Source: Umezawaea beigongshangensis (GTDB taxonomy: Bacteria; Actinomycetota; Actinomycetes; Mycobacteriales; Pseudonocardiaceae). From it: 64,000 bases of DNA. The translations under genes and the position numbers were made by a program. Where the stretch lies: positions 1 to 64,000 of the forward strand of contig NZ_JAEIOJ010000001.1 in assembly GCF_016464305.1 (NCBI RefSeq), written 5' to 3'. The notes beneath the pieces were generated by a model that worked only from the letters and a program-made list of their open reading frames with translations, was not told the origin of the DNA and searched no databases. Shown here piece by piece: positions 1 through 17,841 of the stretch. Position 1 is the stretch's first letter. Every line of letters starts with the position of its first letter.

Positions 1-65
1 CCTCTTGACGAGGTTTCATACAATTTACTGGCTATTCGGCACGCTGTTGAGTTCTCAAAGAACAC
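1..65 (-). promoter_or_regulatory. rRNA operon 5' leader (16S lies to the left)
   Basis: Read on the minus strand, 65 to 35 carries the leader element TTTGAGAACTCAACAGCGTG, a block found just ahead of 16S rRNA genes in actinomycetes and tied to antitermination or RNase III processing. The mature 16S start is not inside the window. The orientation, away from tyrS, means the rRNA operon is transcribed leftward out of the window. Seen: the element. Inferred: that a complete rrs-rrl-rrf operon follows. Confidence 0.8.
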
Positions 66-248
66 GCGCACACCATCATCAACCGCGGCGAAACCGCGGG
101 CAAATCCGGGGCTGTGTCGTACATGAAGCTTTGTCGTGCAAGGCCACCCACTCTACCACCTACCGGCGGGAGCTTGGTCCGTGACCCCTGCCTCGCTCGT
201 TCCGTCCCGCCTTCCGGCGTTCCGGCCCGTTCCGCGCTGGCAGAGAGA

Positions 249-277
249 AAGTTACACGCCCTGGAACAGCGGGTCAA
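249..277 (-). promoter_or_regulatory. Candidate rRNA operon promoter
   Basis: On the minus strand a -35 box TTGACC (277-272) is separated by exactly 17 bases from a -10 box TAACTT (254-249), about 180 bases upstream of the conserved leader element. A second TTGACC at 322-317 has only a weak -10 partner (TCGGCA). Several tandem promoters are usual for actinobacterial rRNA operons. No transcription start data are available here. Confidence 0.55.
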
Positions 278-376
278 ATCGGGGGCGCGCACGTGCCGAC
301 ACGGAAGAAAACCGCAGGTCAACTGCCCCGTGTCGGACTCGCTCCCACGGTATCCCAGCACCCTGCGGCCGCCTAG

Positions 377-392
377 TGTGACCGCAGTCACA
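377..392. promoter_or_regulatory. Perfect Crp-type palindrome
   Basis: TGTGACCGCAGTCACA is a perfect 16-base palindrome and matches the Crp/cAMP receptor consensus TGTGA-N6-TCACA at every fixed position. It lies between the tyrS terminator and the rRNA promoter, about 140 bases upstream of the best candidate start of rRNA transcription. Mycobacterial Crp recognises this consensus. Whether the host Crp binds here is inference. Confidence 0.5.
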
Positions 393-395
393 TCA

Positions 396-436
396 AAAAG
401 GTGAACGGGCCTCCGATCCGGCTGGATCGGAGGCCC
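396..436 (-). terminator. Rho-independent terminator of tyrS
   Basis: Bases 407-419 and 424-436 form a perfect 13-bp stem with loop GGCT. On the minus strand the stem is followed after a few bases by CTTTTT (400-395). It sits about 20 bases after the tyrS stop, so it ends the long arg-tyrS transcript before the rRNA promoter region. Confidence 0.85.
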
Positions 437-456
437 GGCGCACGTGCAGGTGCAGG

Positions 457-1731
457 TCAGGGGTGCACCTGCACACCAGCGTTGTTCCGCTTCCCCCGGC
501 GCAGGACGAGCCACCGGCCGTGCAGGAGGTCCGTCTCGGTGGGCGTCCACTCCTCGTCGGTCACCTTCGTGTTGTTCACGTAGGCACCGCCCTCCTTCAC
601 GGTCCGGCGCGCGGCACCCCTGCTGTCCACCAGGCCGGAGGTGACCAGGAGGTCGACGACCGTGGGTGCGTCCGCCAGCCTCGCGGTGCCGGTGGGCGCC
701 TCGGCCATCGCCGCGTCGAGGGTCGAGGGGTCCAGCTCCCGCAGCTCTCCCCTGCCGAACAGGGCCTGGCTCGCGGCGATCACCTGCTCGGTCTGGTGCT
801 CGCCGTGCACGAGGGTCGTCAGATCGGCGGCCAGGCGCTTCTGCGCGGTGCGCAGGTGCGGCCGCTCCGCCGTCTCCGCCTCCAGCTCGGCGATCTCCTC
901 GCGGGGCAGGAACGTGAACATCCGCAGGTACCGCAGTGCGTCGTCGTCGCCGACGTTCACGAAGTACTGGTACCAGGCGTACGGGGAGGTCATCTCCGGG
1001 TCGAGCCAGACGTTGCCGCCGCCGGTGGACTTGCCGAACTTGCGGCCCTCGGAGTCCGTCACCAGGGGGACGGTCAGCGCGTGCACGTGCGCGCCGTCGA
1101 CGCGCCGGTTGAGGTCGACGCCCGCGACGATGTTGCCCCACTGGTCGGCGCCGCCGATCTGCAGCGTGCAACCGTGCAGCCGGTGCAGCCGCACGTAGTC
1201 GTTGGCCTGGAGCAGCATGTAGCTGAACTCCGTGTACGACATGCCGTCGTTCTCCAGCCGGCGCTTCACCGTCTCGCGGGCGAGCATGACGTTGACGGAG
1301 AAGTGCTTGCCGACGTCGCGCAGGAACTCGGTGACCGGCATGTTCGCCGTCCAGTTCGCGTTGTTCTCCACCAGCGCGCCGGTCGGCGAGGAGTCGAAGT
1401 CGACGAACCGCTCCAGCTGGCCGCGGATGCGCTCGGTCCACTCGGCGACGGTGTCGGTGGAGTTCATGGTGCGCTCGCCGATGTCGCGCGGGTCGCCGAT
1501 CTGCCCGGTGGCGCCGCCCGCGAGGACGATGGGCCGGTGCCCGGCCCGCTGGAAGCGGCGCAGGCCGAGCAGCGGGATGAGGTGGCCCGCGTGCAGGCTC
1601 GGGCCGGTCGGGTCGAAACCGGCGTAGAGGGTGAGCGGACCGGAGTCGAGGGCCTCGCGCAGGGCGTCGAGGTCGGTGGACTGCGCGATCAGGCCGCGCC
1701 AGGACAGCTCGTCGAGAATGTGCTCGCTCAC
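457..1731 (-). CDS. tyrS: Tyrosyl-tRNA synthetase
   Basis: Charges tRNA-Tyr with tyrosine in the cytoplasm. Class I signatures are visible: an HAGH version of the HIGH motif near residue 48, after the [12 protein letters not shown] block, and a KFGKST version of KMSKS near residue 235, with a C-terminal S4-like RNA-binding tail. The 424-aa length is normal for the bacterial TyrS family. The GTG at 1731 was chosen because GGGGGAG lies about nine bases upstream; an in-frame GTG at 1749 would leave that ribosome site inside the gene. It follows the glycosylase gene by 45 bases on the same strand and ends at a strong terminator. It may be read through from the arg operon or have its own promoter. 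Confidence 0.96.
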   Translation of the reverse strand: MSEHILDELSWRGLIAQSTDLDALREALDSGPLTLYAGFDPTGPSLHAGHLIPLLGLRRFQRAGHRPIVLAGGATGQIGDPRDIGERTMNSTDTVAEWTERIRGQLERFVDFDSSPTGALVENNANWTANMPVTEFLRDVGKHFSVNVMLARETVKRRLENDGMSYTEFSYMLLQANDYVRLHRLHGCTLQIGGADQWGNIVAGVDLNRRVDGAHVHALTVPLVTDSEGRKFGKSTGGGNVWLDPEMTSPYAWYQYFVNVGDDDALRYLRMFTFLPREEIAELEAETAERPHLRTAQKRLAADLTTLVHGEHQTEQVIAASQALFGRGELRELDPSTLDAAMAEAPTGTARLADAPTVVDLLVTSGLVDSRGAARRTVKEGGAYVNNTKVTDEEWTPTETDLLHGRWLVLRRGKRNNAGVQVHP

Positions 1732-1776
1732 CCCACGATTCTCCCCCACCTGCCCCGACGGATCTCCGCGGAGGTC

Positions 1777-6491
<4,715 letters not shown>

Positions 6492-6495
<4 letters not shown>

Positions 6496-7387
6496 TTCTC
6501 CCCCTCCTCGGGCAGGACGAGAGTTCCCACCCCGCTGCTGGTGAAGACCTCCAGCAGCACCGCGTGCGGGAGGCGCCCGTCGATCACGTGCGCCTGCGGG
6601 ACACCGCCGCGCACGGCCCTCAGGCACGCCTCCATCTTCGGGACCATGCCGCTCGCGAGCGTCGGCAGCATCGCCTCCAGCTCGTCCGCGCGCACCTCGT
6701 GCAGCAGCGACGAGGTGTCGGGCCAGTTCGCGTAGAGGCCCTCGACGTCGGTGAGCACGACGAGCTTGCGCGCGCCGAGCGCGGCGGCGAGCGCACCGGC
6801 CGCTGTGTCGGAGTTGACGTTGTGCACGACGCCGTCGGCGTCGGGCGCCACCGTCGAGACGATCGGGATGCGTCCGGCGCGCACGATGTCCAGGACGGGC
6901 TCCGGGTCGACGTCGACGATGTCGCCGACGAGGCCGACGTCCACCGGCTCGCCGTCCACGATCGCCGGTCGGCGCTCGGCGGTCAGCAGGCGGGCGTCCT
7001 CGCCGGAGATGCCGACCGCGTACGGGCCGTGCTCGTTGACGAGGCCGACCAGCTCGCGGCCGACCTGGCCGGTGAGGACCATGCGGACGACGTCCATCGC
7101 CTCGGGCGTGGTGACGCGCAGGCCGCCCCGGAACTCGCTGTGGATGTCGAGCTTGTCGAGCATCGCGCCGATCTGCGGGCCGCCGCCGTGCACGACGACG
7201 GGGTGCAGTCCGGCGAGCCGCAGGAACACCATGTCCTGGGCGAAGGCCCGCTTCAGCTCGTCGTCGATCATCGCGTTGCCGCCGTACTTGACGACGACCA
7301 GCGCGCCGCGGAACCGCTGGAGCCACGGCAGCGCCTCGATCAGCACACCGGCCTTCGCCGCGGCCTCGTCCCTGCTCACGACGCCGG

Positions 7388-7391
<4 letters not shown>
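6492..7391 (-). CDS. argB: Acetylglutamate kinase
   Basis: Phosphorylates N-acetylglutamate, normally the arginine-feedback step. The 299-aa amino acid kinase fold protein shows VVKYGGNAM near residue 33, [10 protein letters not shown] near residue 67 and a [13 protein letters not shown] segment near residue 215. GTG at 7391 overlaps the argJ stop as GTGA. Feedback inhibition by arginine is known for many family members with this length but cannot be read directly here. Confidence 0.96.
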
Positions 7392-10339
<2,948 letters not shown>

Positions 10340-10379
10340 GCCGACAGCGTCGCGCACGGGGGCGCGACCCGGCGGAAGA

Positions 10380-10877
10380 TCAGATGCGGGCCGCGCGACC
10401 GGAGTAGGTCAGGGGGAACACCAGGTCCGTGCACGCGGCGGGAACGTCGGTGGAGACCTCGACGACCATCGTCACCTCGACGGAGCCGTTCGGCGCGAGC
10501 AGCACCGGGTCGGTCATCGGCGTCACCGAGAGCACGCCCGAGGGGCACTCCGCGACGCGGTTGTGCGCCCCGTCCACCGGCTGCCCCGGCAGCGCCGACA
10601 GCGACTGCACGACGATGTCCACGCTGTTGGGGTTGCTCAGGCGCACGTGCCGCTGGCCCTGCGTGCCCGGACGCAGTTCCACCGGCTCGCCGGACACGTC
10701 GGTGATCTCGAACGGCCGGAGTTCCTCGACGCCCTGCTGGCCGTTGCTGATCGCGTAGGTGACGACCGGGTCCTCCGGCGCGGGCCAGGTCAGGTGCATG
10801 GTGGCGACGACAGCCGCACCGACGGCGAGGATGGCGGAAGCGACGATCGCCTCGCTGCGCGGTCCGAGGTTTCGCAT
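10380..10877 (-). CDS. Membrane-anchored extracellular protein, unknown function
   Basis: The 165-aa protein has one N-terminal hydrophobic segment (about residues 10-30, EAIVASAILAVGAAVVATM) and an exported beta-rich remainder with two cysteines (in AECPSG and AACTDL) that could form a disulphide. No family was recognised. The start is placed at the ATG at 10877; an in-frame ATG at 10892 is possible. It runs toward the methyltransferase gene with 40 bases between them. Its codon use is like its neighbours. Confidence 0.65.
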   Translation of the reverse strand: MRNLGPRSEAIVASAILAVGAAVVATMHLTWPAPEDPVVTYAISNGQQGVEELRPFEITDVSGEPVELRPGTQGQRHVRLSNPNSVDIVVQSLSALPGQPVDGAHNRVAECPSGVLSVTPMTDPVLLAPNGSVEVTMVVEVSTDVPAACTDLVFPLTYSGRAARI

Positions 10878-11159
10878 GGTGCGGCTCCGCAAGCAGTTGC
10901 TCCAGGCGGTGGGTTCGCCGCTGGCTCCACGCCGGACCGGCGACCAGTCTCGCCCGGCGCTTCATCGCCTCGCCACGGCCCAGCGGGCCGTGCGATCAAT
11001 CTTGGAGAAGCTTCAACCGAGACGCAAGCGCTTCACGGACGCCGACCGCCCCGGAAAACAAGGCCGTCAGACCTCTTGACAACCGGCTCCAGTCGATCAC
11101 CAGCGCCGATGCGTTCCGGCACGTCGCAGACGCACGGACGGCACGCCACCCGATCGGGT
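10878..11159. other. Intergenic stretch, no gene seen
   Basis: Between the pheT terminator and the start of the membrane-anchored protein gene there is no reading frame with a ribosome site or recognisable product on either strand. The base composition is slightly lower in GC than the flanking genes. Only promoter functions for the downstream minus-strand gene would be expected. Confidence 0.5.
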
Positions 11160-11200
11160 GAAACAAATCCGGGGGCCCGCGCAGAAGCGCGGACCCCCGG
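11160..11200 (-). terminator. Terminator of pheST
   Basis: Bases 11169-11182 and 11187-11200 form a 14-bp GC-rich stem with one mismatch and an AGAA loop. On the minus strand it is followed by ATTTGTTT. It lies 20 bases after the pheT stop. Confidence 0.8.
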
Positions 11201-11219
11201 AGCAGAAGTGCGGAAAACG

Positions 11220-13712
11220 TCAGGCGCGCAGTGCCGCGCCCGTCCGCTCGGCGGCCGCGGCCACCGCGGCATCGCGGGCGGCCGTCGCCTCCTCCAGCGT
11301 CAGCGTGCGGTCGGGAGCGCGGAAGCGCAGCGAGCACGCCAGGGACTTGCGCCCCTCCCCCACCTGCTCTCCCGTGAAGAGGTCGAACAGCCGGACCTCC
11401 TCCAGCAGGTCGCCGCCGCCCGAGGACAGCGCCTCGGACACCGCGGACGCCGCGACACCGGCGTCCACGACCAGCGCCACGTCCAGCAGCACCGGCGGGT
11501 ACGCCGAGACGATCGGCGCGGGCCGGAGTTCCTTCAGCGGCAACGCGTCGAGGTCCAGCTCCATCGCCACGGTCCGCTTGGGCAGACCCAGCGCCTCCAC
11601 GACCTTCGGGTGCAGCTCACCGGCGTGCCCCACGGGCCAGTCGCCCACGCGCAGCTGCGCGCAGCGGCCGGGGTGCCACGGGGCCAGGTCGGCGGCCTTC
11701 ACCGTCAGCTCGACGCCGTAGGTCCGGCCGACGAGCCGGGCGGTCTCGACCGCGTCGGCCCAGTCTGCGGCACGCCCTCCTCCCCACCAGCCGGCGCGCT
11801 CGCGGTCGCCCGCGAGCACCACGGCCACGTGCAGCGGCTGCTGCGGCAGCGCGGCCTGCATCGTGGCGATCTCGGCGGCCGTCGGCGGCCGGTCCACGCC
11901 CAGCTCGGGCACCGGCACCTGCTGGGTGCGCGGCAGCGTCACCTGGCCCAGGTGGTACAGCGCGACGTCGCGCTGCCCGCGGGCCACGTTGCGCTGCAAG
12001 GCGTCCAGCAGACCCGGCAGCAGCGTCGTGGCCAGCGCGGGCCGGTCCGACTCCAGCGGGTTGAGCACCGTGACGGTGTTGCGGCGGACGTCGCCCTCGT
12101 CGAGCCCGAACGCGTCGAACACGCTCGGCGCGACGAACGGGAACGGCAGCACCTCGACGAACCCGGACTCGGCCAGCGCGCGCGACACCGCGCGGCGACG
12201 GCGCTGCTGCTCGGTCAGCCCGCGACCGGCGGGAGCGGGCGGCAGCGTGGACGGGATCGTCTCGAAGCCCTCCAGCCGCAGCACCTCCTCCACCAGGTCG
12301 GCCGGCTGCACCAGGTCGGCGCGCCACGTCGGCGGGACCGCCGTGACGATGGTCTGACCGTCGTCGGCGGTGCTCACCTCGACGCGGCAGCCGATCTGGC
12401 CGAGCCTGCGCGCCGTGACGCCCCGCGCGTAGCGGACTCCCGCGACGCGGTCGGGCAGGTCGATCGGCATGGACACCGGGACGGGCAGCCGGGGGCTGCC
12501 CACGTCGGTGCGGCCGGGCCGGATGCTGCCGTCGCCGTAGAGGTGCAGCAGCTTCGCCGCCACCTCCAGGGCGACCGGGGCGAGCGCCGGGTCGACGGTC
12601 CGCTCGAAGCGCTTGGCCGCCTCGCTGGGCAGCCTGTGCCGCCGCACGGTCCGCGCGACCGACGCCGGGTCCCACACGGCCGCCTCCAGCAGGATGTCGC
12701 TGCTGGTGCTCCGGACCTCGGTGCTCGCGCCGCCCATCACACCGGCGAGCGAGACGACACCGCTGTCGTCGGCGATCACGACGTCGTCGGCGTCCAGCGC
12801 CCGCACCGAGTCGTCCAGGGTCGTGAGCTTCTCCCCGGACGCGGCGCGGCGCACGACCAGCGCGCCCTGCACCGCCGACGCGTCGAACGCGTGCAGCGGC
12901 TGCCCCAGCTCCAGCATCACGTAGTTGGTGACGTCCACCGGCAGCGAGATGGAGCGGATGCCCGCGAGCATCAGCCTGCGGCGCATCCACCACGGCGTCG
13001 GGGCGGTCGGGTCCACACCGGTGACCCGGCGCGCGACGAACCGCGAGCACCCGGACTCGTCCTCGACGTGGACGGGCCAGACCTCGCCCTCGGCCTCGGG
13101 GATCTCCACGACGCCGGGGTCGCCGAACGGCACGTCGAACGCGCACGCCAGCTCGCGCTGGAGACCGCGCACGGAGAACGCGTACCCGCGGTCGGGCGTG
13201 GGCGTGACCTCCAGGACGGTGTCGTCCAGGCCGAGCAGCTCGACCGCGTCGTCACCGGGGCTCGCCGTGCCGCTGGGCAGCACGAGGATGCCCGCGTGCT
13301 CGTCGCCCAGGCCCAGCTCGCGAGCGGAGCAGATCATGCCCTCGCTGGTGCGGCCGTAGGTCTTGCGGGCGGAGATGGCGAACCCTCCGGGCAGCACGGC
13401 GCCGGGCAGCGACACCACGACCGTGTCGCCCTCGACGAAGTTCGTCGCGCCGCACACGACACCCTGGATCTTCGGCTCGCCGTCGTCGTCGGTGCCGACC
13501 TCGACCTTGCAGAACCGGATCGGCTTCTTGAACTCGGTGAGCTCCTCGATCTCGACGACGCGACCCGCCACCACCGGCCCCGTCACGGGACCGAGCGGGT
13601 GCACGTCGTCGACCTCGACACCGATGCGCACGAAGGCGTCGGCGAACTCCTCGGCAGTGGGCACCTGGTCGAACTCCAGGTGCTCGACCAGCCAGGTAAC
13701 CGGAATGCGCAC
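11220..13712 (-). CDS. pheT: Phenylalanyl-tRNA synthetase beta subunit
   Basis: Large subunit of the alpha2-beta2 PheRS. At 830 aa it has the full bacterial domain set: an N-terminal tRNA-binding (OB) domain near residues 40-150, B3/B4 editing region, B5 domain, a catalytic-like core, and the C-terminal anticodon-binding FDX-ACB domain that includes FRAPDRTLT and the closing RTGAALRA. Starts with ATG at 13712, three bases after pheS, forming a two-gene operon that ends at the terminator at 11160-11200. Confidence 0.97.
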   Translation of the reverse strand: MRIPVTWLVEHLEFDQVPTAEEFADAFVRIGVEVDDVHPLGPVTGPVVAGRVVEIEELTEFKKPIRFCKVEVGTDDDGEPKIQGVVCGATNFVEGDTVVVSLPGAVLPGGFAISARKTYGRTSEGMICSARELGLGDEHAGILVLPSGTASPGDDAVELLGLDDTVLEVTPTPDRGYAFSVRGLQRELACAFDVPFGDPGVVEIPEAEGEVWPVHVEDESGCSRFVARRVTGVDPTAPTPWWMRRRLMLAGIRSISLPVDVTNYVMLELGQPLHAFDASAVQGALVVRRAASGEKLTTLDDSVRALDADDVVIADDSGVVSLAGVMGGASTEVRSTSSDILLEAAVWDPASVARTVRRHRLPSEAAKRFERTVDPALAPVALEVAAKLLHLYGDGSIRPGRTDVGSPRLPVPVSMPIDLPDRVAGVRYARGVTARRLGQIGCRVEVSTADDGQTIVTAVPPTWRADLVQPADLVEEVLRLEGFETIPSTLPPAPAGRGLTEQQRRRRAVSRALAESGFVEVLPFPFVAPSVFDAFGLDEGDVRRNTVTVLNPLESDRPALATTLLPGLLDALQRNVARGQRDVALYHLGQVTLPRTQQVPVPELGVDRPPTAAEIATMQAALPQQPLHVAVVLAGDRERAGWWGGGRAADWADAVETARLVGRTYGVELTVKAADLAPWHPGRCAQLRVGDWPVGHAGELHPKVVEALGLPKRTVAMELDLDALPLKELRPAPIVSAYPPVLLDVALVVDAGVAASAVSEALSSGGGDLLEEVRLFDLFTGEQVGEGRKSLACSLRFRAPDRTLTLEEATAARDAAVAAAAERTGAALRA

Positions 13713-13715
13713 CGG

Positions 13716-14897
<1,182 letters not shown>

Positions 14898-15022
14898 CTA
14901 GGTGATCGGGCCGCGGCCGCCGTCGCCAGTTCCTCCGCGGGTGATTGTTTCCACTCGTCGGGGCGCGTCCGCCCGGTCCCCGGCCGCGAACCCCGTTCTC
15001 CCGCAAGGAGAAGGCCCGGCTC

Positions 15023-15697
15023 TCAGGTGGCGCGGGAGCGGTGGGCGCCGGCCGACGCGTAGAGGCACACCGCGGCGGCGGTGGCCAGGTTCAGGCTCTC
15101 GGCGCCGCCGTAGATCGGCACCTTGAGCGCCGTGTCGGTCCGGGCGAGCACCGCGTCGGACAGACCGTGCGCCTCGCTGCCGAACACCCACGCCGTCGGC
15201 CGGGCGAGGTCGCCGCGCAGACTGGCGGCGTCCAGGTCGTCGGTGGCGTGACCGTCGGCCGCGACGAGCCGCAGCCCGGCGGAACGGCAGGCGTCGAACA
15301 CCTCGCCGACCTCGCGGGACCGCGCGATCGGCAGGTGGAACACGCTGCCGGTGGAGGCGCGGACGCACTTGCCGTTGTGCGGGTCGACGGTGTCACCGGC
15401 GAACAGCACGGCGTCGGCCCCCGCGGCGTCGGCCACGCGGGCGACCGTTCCGGCGTTGCCGGGGTCGGAGACGCCCACGAGCACCGCGACGAGCCGGGGT
15501 GTTCCGCGCAGCGCGTGCTCCAGCGGCACGTCGAGCAGGTCGCACACGGCGACGAGCCCCTGCGGCGTGACGGTCTCCGACAGCGAGGCCGCTGCCCTGT
15601 CGGTGACGGAGCTGACCCGCACGCCCGCGTCGACGGCGGCGGTGACGATGTCGGTGTTGCGCTCGGCCGCGGCCTCGGTGACGAAGAGCTCGTGCAC
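15023..15697 (-). CDS. TrmH/SpoU-family RNA methyltransferase, start unresolved
   Basis: Probable 23S rRNA or tRNA 2'-O-methyltransferase with a SPOUT knot. Seen: LVGVSDPGNAGTVARVADAAG, AWVFGSEAHGLSD and IYGGAESLNLATAAA, the three family motifs. The first ordinary start codon is GTG at 15697, giving 224 aa, but the same frame stays open and reads as the family's substrate-binding N-terminal domain (RDGRFLAEGAQAAREAL, upstream RTPRVVAARRLTRR) up to about 15847-15880 with no ATG, GTG or TTG. A CTG at 15880 overlaps the rplT stop as CTGA. The true protein is therefore probably about 285 aa, starting at an unusual codon. It follows infC-rpmI-rplT, as in many actinomycetes. Confidence 0.85.
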   Translation of the reverse strand: MHELFVTEAAAERNTDIVTAAVDAGVRVSSVTDRAAASLSETVTPQGLVAVCDLLDVPLEHALRGTPRLVAVLVGVSDPGNAGTVARVADAAGADAVLFAGDTVDPHNGKCVRASTGSVFHLPIARSREVGEVFDACRSAGLRLVAADGHATDDLDAASLRGDLARPTAWVFGSEAHGLSDAVLARTDTALKVPIYGGAESLNLATAAAVCLYASAGAHRSRAT

Positions 15698-15876
15698 CGC
15701 GCCACGTCCGCGCGCGGCCCAGGCGAGCGCCTCGCGGGCGGCCTGGGCTCCTTCGGCGAGGAACCGACCGTCCCGGTCACGACCGGGACGCCTGGTCAGC
15801 CGCCTCGCGGCGACGACCCTGGGCGTCCGTTCCGTGAACGGATCGACCCAGGGCCGTGGAGAGCGGGTACCGATGC

Positions 15877-16266
15877 TCAGGCCTTGTCCTCGGCCGGGGC
15901 GTTGACGTCCTCCGGCAGACCACCCCTGGCCAGCTCGACCAGCGCGGCGAACGTGGCGGGGTCGCTGACCGCGAGCTCCGACAGGATCTTGCGGTCGACC
16001 TCGACACCCGCGAGCCGCAGGCCCTGGATGAAGCGGTTGTAGGTCATGCCGTTCGCACGGGCGCCGGCGTTGATGCGCTGGATCCAGAGCTTGCGGAAGT
16101 CGCCCTTGCGCGCGCGGCGGTCGCGGTACGCGTAGTTGAGCGAGTGGAGCACCTGCTCCTTGGCCTTGCGGTACAGCCTCGAGCGCTGGCCGCGGTAACC
16201 GCTGGCCAGTTCAAGGGTGGTACGGCGCTTCTTCTGGGCGTTGACCGCCCTCTTGACGCGTGCCAC
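15877..16266 (-). CDS. rplT: 50S ribosomal protein L20
   Basis: Early-assembly protein of the large subunit, 129 aa. Typical start [16 protein letters not shown] and RNA-binding stretch [17 protein letters not shown], then [20 protein letters not shown]. Third gene of the infC-rpmI-rplT operon, 60 bases after rpmI. In other bacteria L20 represses its own operon through the leader; an attenuator-like hairpin before infC is described separately. Confidence 0.98.
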   Translation of the reverse strand: MARVKRAVNAQKKRRTTLELASGYRGQRSRLYRKAKEQVLHSLNYAYRDRRARKGDFRKLWIQRINAGARANGMTYNRFIQGLRLAGVEVDRKILSELAVSDPATFAALVELARGGLPEDVNAPAEDKA

Positions 16267-16326
16267 GGGTCCGTCCTGTCGATCTCGTGGGGCTCGTGGC
16301 CCCGGTGTTCACGGGTGCGGAAAGGC

Positions 16327-16521
16327 CTAGCGGCCGAGCAGCTTCTTCAGCCGCGGGGCGTCGTTGTCCGACACCTGGACCGTGCCGGAGAGCCGACGGG
16401 TCAGCTTGCTGGACTTCTTCTCCAGGAGGTGGCGCTTGCCGGCCTTCTCGCGGAGCAGCTTGCCGGTGCCGGTGACCTTGAACCGCTTGGAGGTCCCGCT
16501 GTGCGTCTTGTTCTTGGGCAT
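16327..16521 (-). CDS. rpmI: 50S ribosomal protein L35
   Basis: Small basic ribosomal protein of 64 aa with the family start [20 protein letters not shown] and the [13 protein letters not shown] segment. It lies between infC and rplT, 70 and 60 bases away, in the standard operon order. Start ATG at 16521 is unambiguous by comparison with the family. Confidence 0.98.
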   Translation of the reverse strand: MPKNKTHSGTSKRFKVTGTGKLLREKAGKRHLLEKKSSKLTRRLSGTVQVSDNDAPRLKKLLGR

Positions 16522-16591
16522 GTCCGTCCTCGTCTCGTGCTGCCGCGCTGTGGGCGCGCGGCATCCGTGGTCCTGCGGCCGGAGCCGAGGA

Positions 16592-17203
16592 TCACTCCTC
16601 GACAGAACCCGTTTCCGCGTTCGTGTCCTCGGCGTCCGGGTTCTTGATCGGACGCGTCTTGGTGGTCTTGTGCGGCGCCAACACCATGATCATGTTGCGG
16701 CCGTCCTGCTTCGGGTTCGACTCGACGAAGCCCAGCTCGGCGACGTCCTCCGCCAGCCTCTGCAGCAACCGGTAACCGAGTTCGGGGCGCGACTGCTCTC
16801 GACCGCGGAACATGATGGTCACCTTGACCTTGTTCCCGTGCGAGAGGAAGCGGGCCACGTGGCCCTTCTTCGTCAGGTAGTCGTGCGGGTCGATCTTCGG
16901 CCGGAGCTTCTGCTCCTTGATGACCGTCAGCTGCTGGTTGCGGCGGGACTCACGGGCCTTCTGCGCGCTCTCGTACTTGAACTTGCCGTAGTCCATGAGC
17001 TTGCAGACGGGCGGCCGGGCCTGCGCGGCGACCTCGACGAGGTCGAGGTCCGCTTCCTGGGCGAGTCGGAGCGCGTCCTCGATGCGAACGATCCCGACCT
17101 GCTCGCCGTTCGGCCCGACCAGACGAACTTCGGGCACGCGGATGCGGTCGTTGATGCGCGGCTCGGTGCTGGCTGGAGCACCTCGGTTCGAGGGACTTGT
17201 CAT
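16592..17203 (-). CDS. infC: Translation initiation factor IF-3
   Basis: Binds the 30S subunit and controls start-codon and initiator tRNA selection. The 203-aa protein has the N-domain ([16 protein letters not shown], residues 15-30), the linker [12 protein letters not shown] and the C-domain ([13 protein letters not shown], then [10 protein letters not shown]). Its acidic C-terminal tail after residue 180 is an actinobacterial extension. ATG at 17203. First gene of the operon; the leader contains a terminator-like hairpin. Confidence 0.97.
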   Translation of the reverse strand: MTSPSNRGAPASTEPRINDRIRVPEVRLVGPNGEQVGIVRIEDALRLAQEADLDLVEVAAQARPPVCKLMDYGKFKYESAQKARESRRNQQLTVIKEQKLRPKIDPHDYLTKKGHVARFLSHGNKVKVTIMFRGREQSRPELGYRLLQRLAEDVAELGFVESNPKQDGRNMIMVLAPHKTTKTRPIKNPDAEDTNAETGSVEE

Positions 17204-17230
17204 TCACGTCCTTTGTGACTCGTCGTGCGC

Positions 17231-17267
17231 CAAAGACAAGAGCCCCACGCCAGTACTGGCATGGGGC
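17231..17267 (-). promoter_or_regulatory. Attenuator-like hairpin in the infC leader
   Basis: Read on the minus strand, 17267-17242 forms a stem (GCCCCA/TGGGGC, one mismatch, then GCCA/TGGC) followed by TCTTGTCTTTG at 17241-17231, about 28 bases before infC. This has the form of an intrinsic terminator inside a leader of roughly 200 bases that also contains further inverted repeats (CGTGCAC types near 17293-17325). A TTGACA at 17454-17449 could be the -35 of the promoter, with no convincing -10. Leader control of infC-rpmI-rplT by L20 or IF3 is known in other bacteria; here it is inferred. Confidence 0.55.
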
Positions 17268-17499
17268 CCGCTTCCGACCGATCCTCCCGGACACGTGCGT
17301 GCACGCGTCGTGCACGACGACACGAAGCCGTCGTGCTGGGACCGGACCCGGCTGCCCTGGTACAGCGGCTCGGGTGGGAGCGGGAGCTCCACTTGCCGCC
17401 CCCGCACGAACGAGGGCTGGTCGCGCAGAAGAGAGTACCAGATGCTGTTGTCAACCCCCGAACCGGCGGGCCGGACCGGGCGCTTGCGACAATGGGGAG

Positions 17500-17841
17500 G
17501 TGACAGACCAGCAGGAGACAGACGTCCGCGAGCTCGGCGAGGTGCCGAGCGTCGAGGTGATCAGCAGGGCCGCGGTGATGCTGATGTCCGCCGCCGCCGA
17601 GCGCCTCGGACTCGCCGACCCCGACCCCGACACCAGCCCCCGGCGCGACCTCGACGAGGCGCGCAGGCTCATCACCGCCCTCGCCGGTCTGGTGAGCGCG
17701 TCGGTGGAGTACCTCGGACCGCACGCCGGACCGCTGCGCGAGGGCCTCCAGTCGGTGCAGCGGGCGTTCCGCGAGGCGTCGGTGGTGCCCGACGAGCCCG
17801 GCGCGGGCCCCGGCGAGAAGTACACCGGCCCCGTCTACTAG
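17500..17841 (+). CDS. DUF1844 family protein
   Basis: Small acidic protein of 113 aa, function unknown. It matches the DUF1844 pattern: SVEVISRAAVMLMSAAAERLGL in the first half and LVSASVEYLGPHAGPLREGLQ in the second. The gene is divergent from infC, which is its usual place in actinomycetes. The GTG at 17500 was chosen because GACAAT six or seven bases upstream could be a -10 box for a leaderless mRNA; GGGGAGG directly abuts the GTG and is too close to act as a ribosome site. Confidence 0.85.
   Translation: MTDQQETDVRELGEVPSVEVISRAAVMLMSAAAERLGLADPDPDTSPRRDLDEARRLITALAGLVSASVEYLGPHAGPLREGLQSVQRAFREASVVPDEPGAGPGEKYTGPVY

Noticed and set aside
10878-11159. Small RNA or tRNA gene
   Set aside because: No cloverleaf or conserved tRNA boxes were found here or elsewhere in the window; the stretch shows no promoter-terminator pair of its own.
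15091-15780. Alternative minus-strand frame at the RNA methyltransferase gene with an ordinary start
   Set aside because: The product is Pro/Ser/Arg-rich and has no SPOUT motifs; the motifs are all in the other frame.
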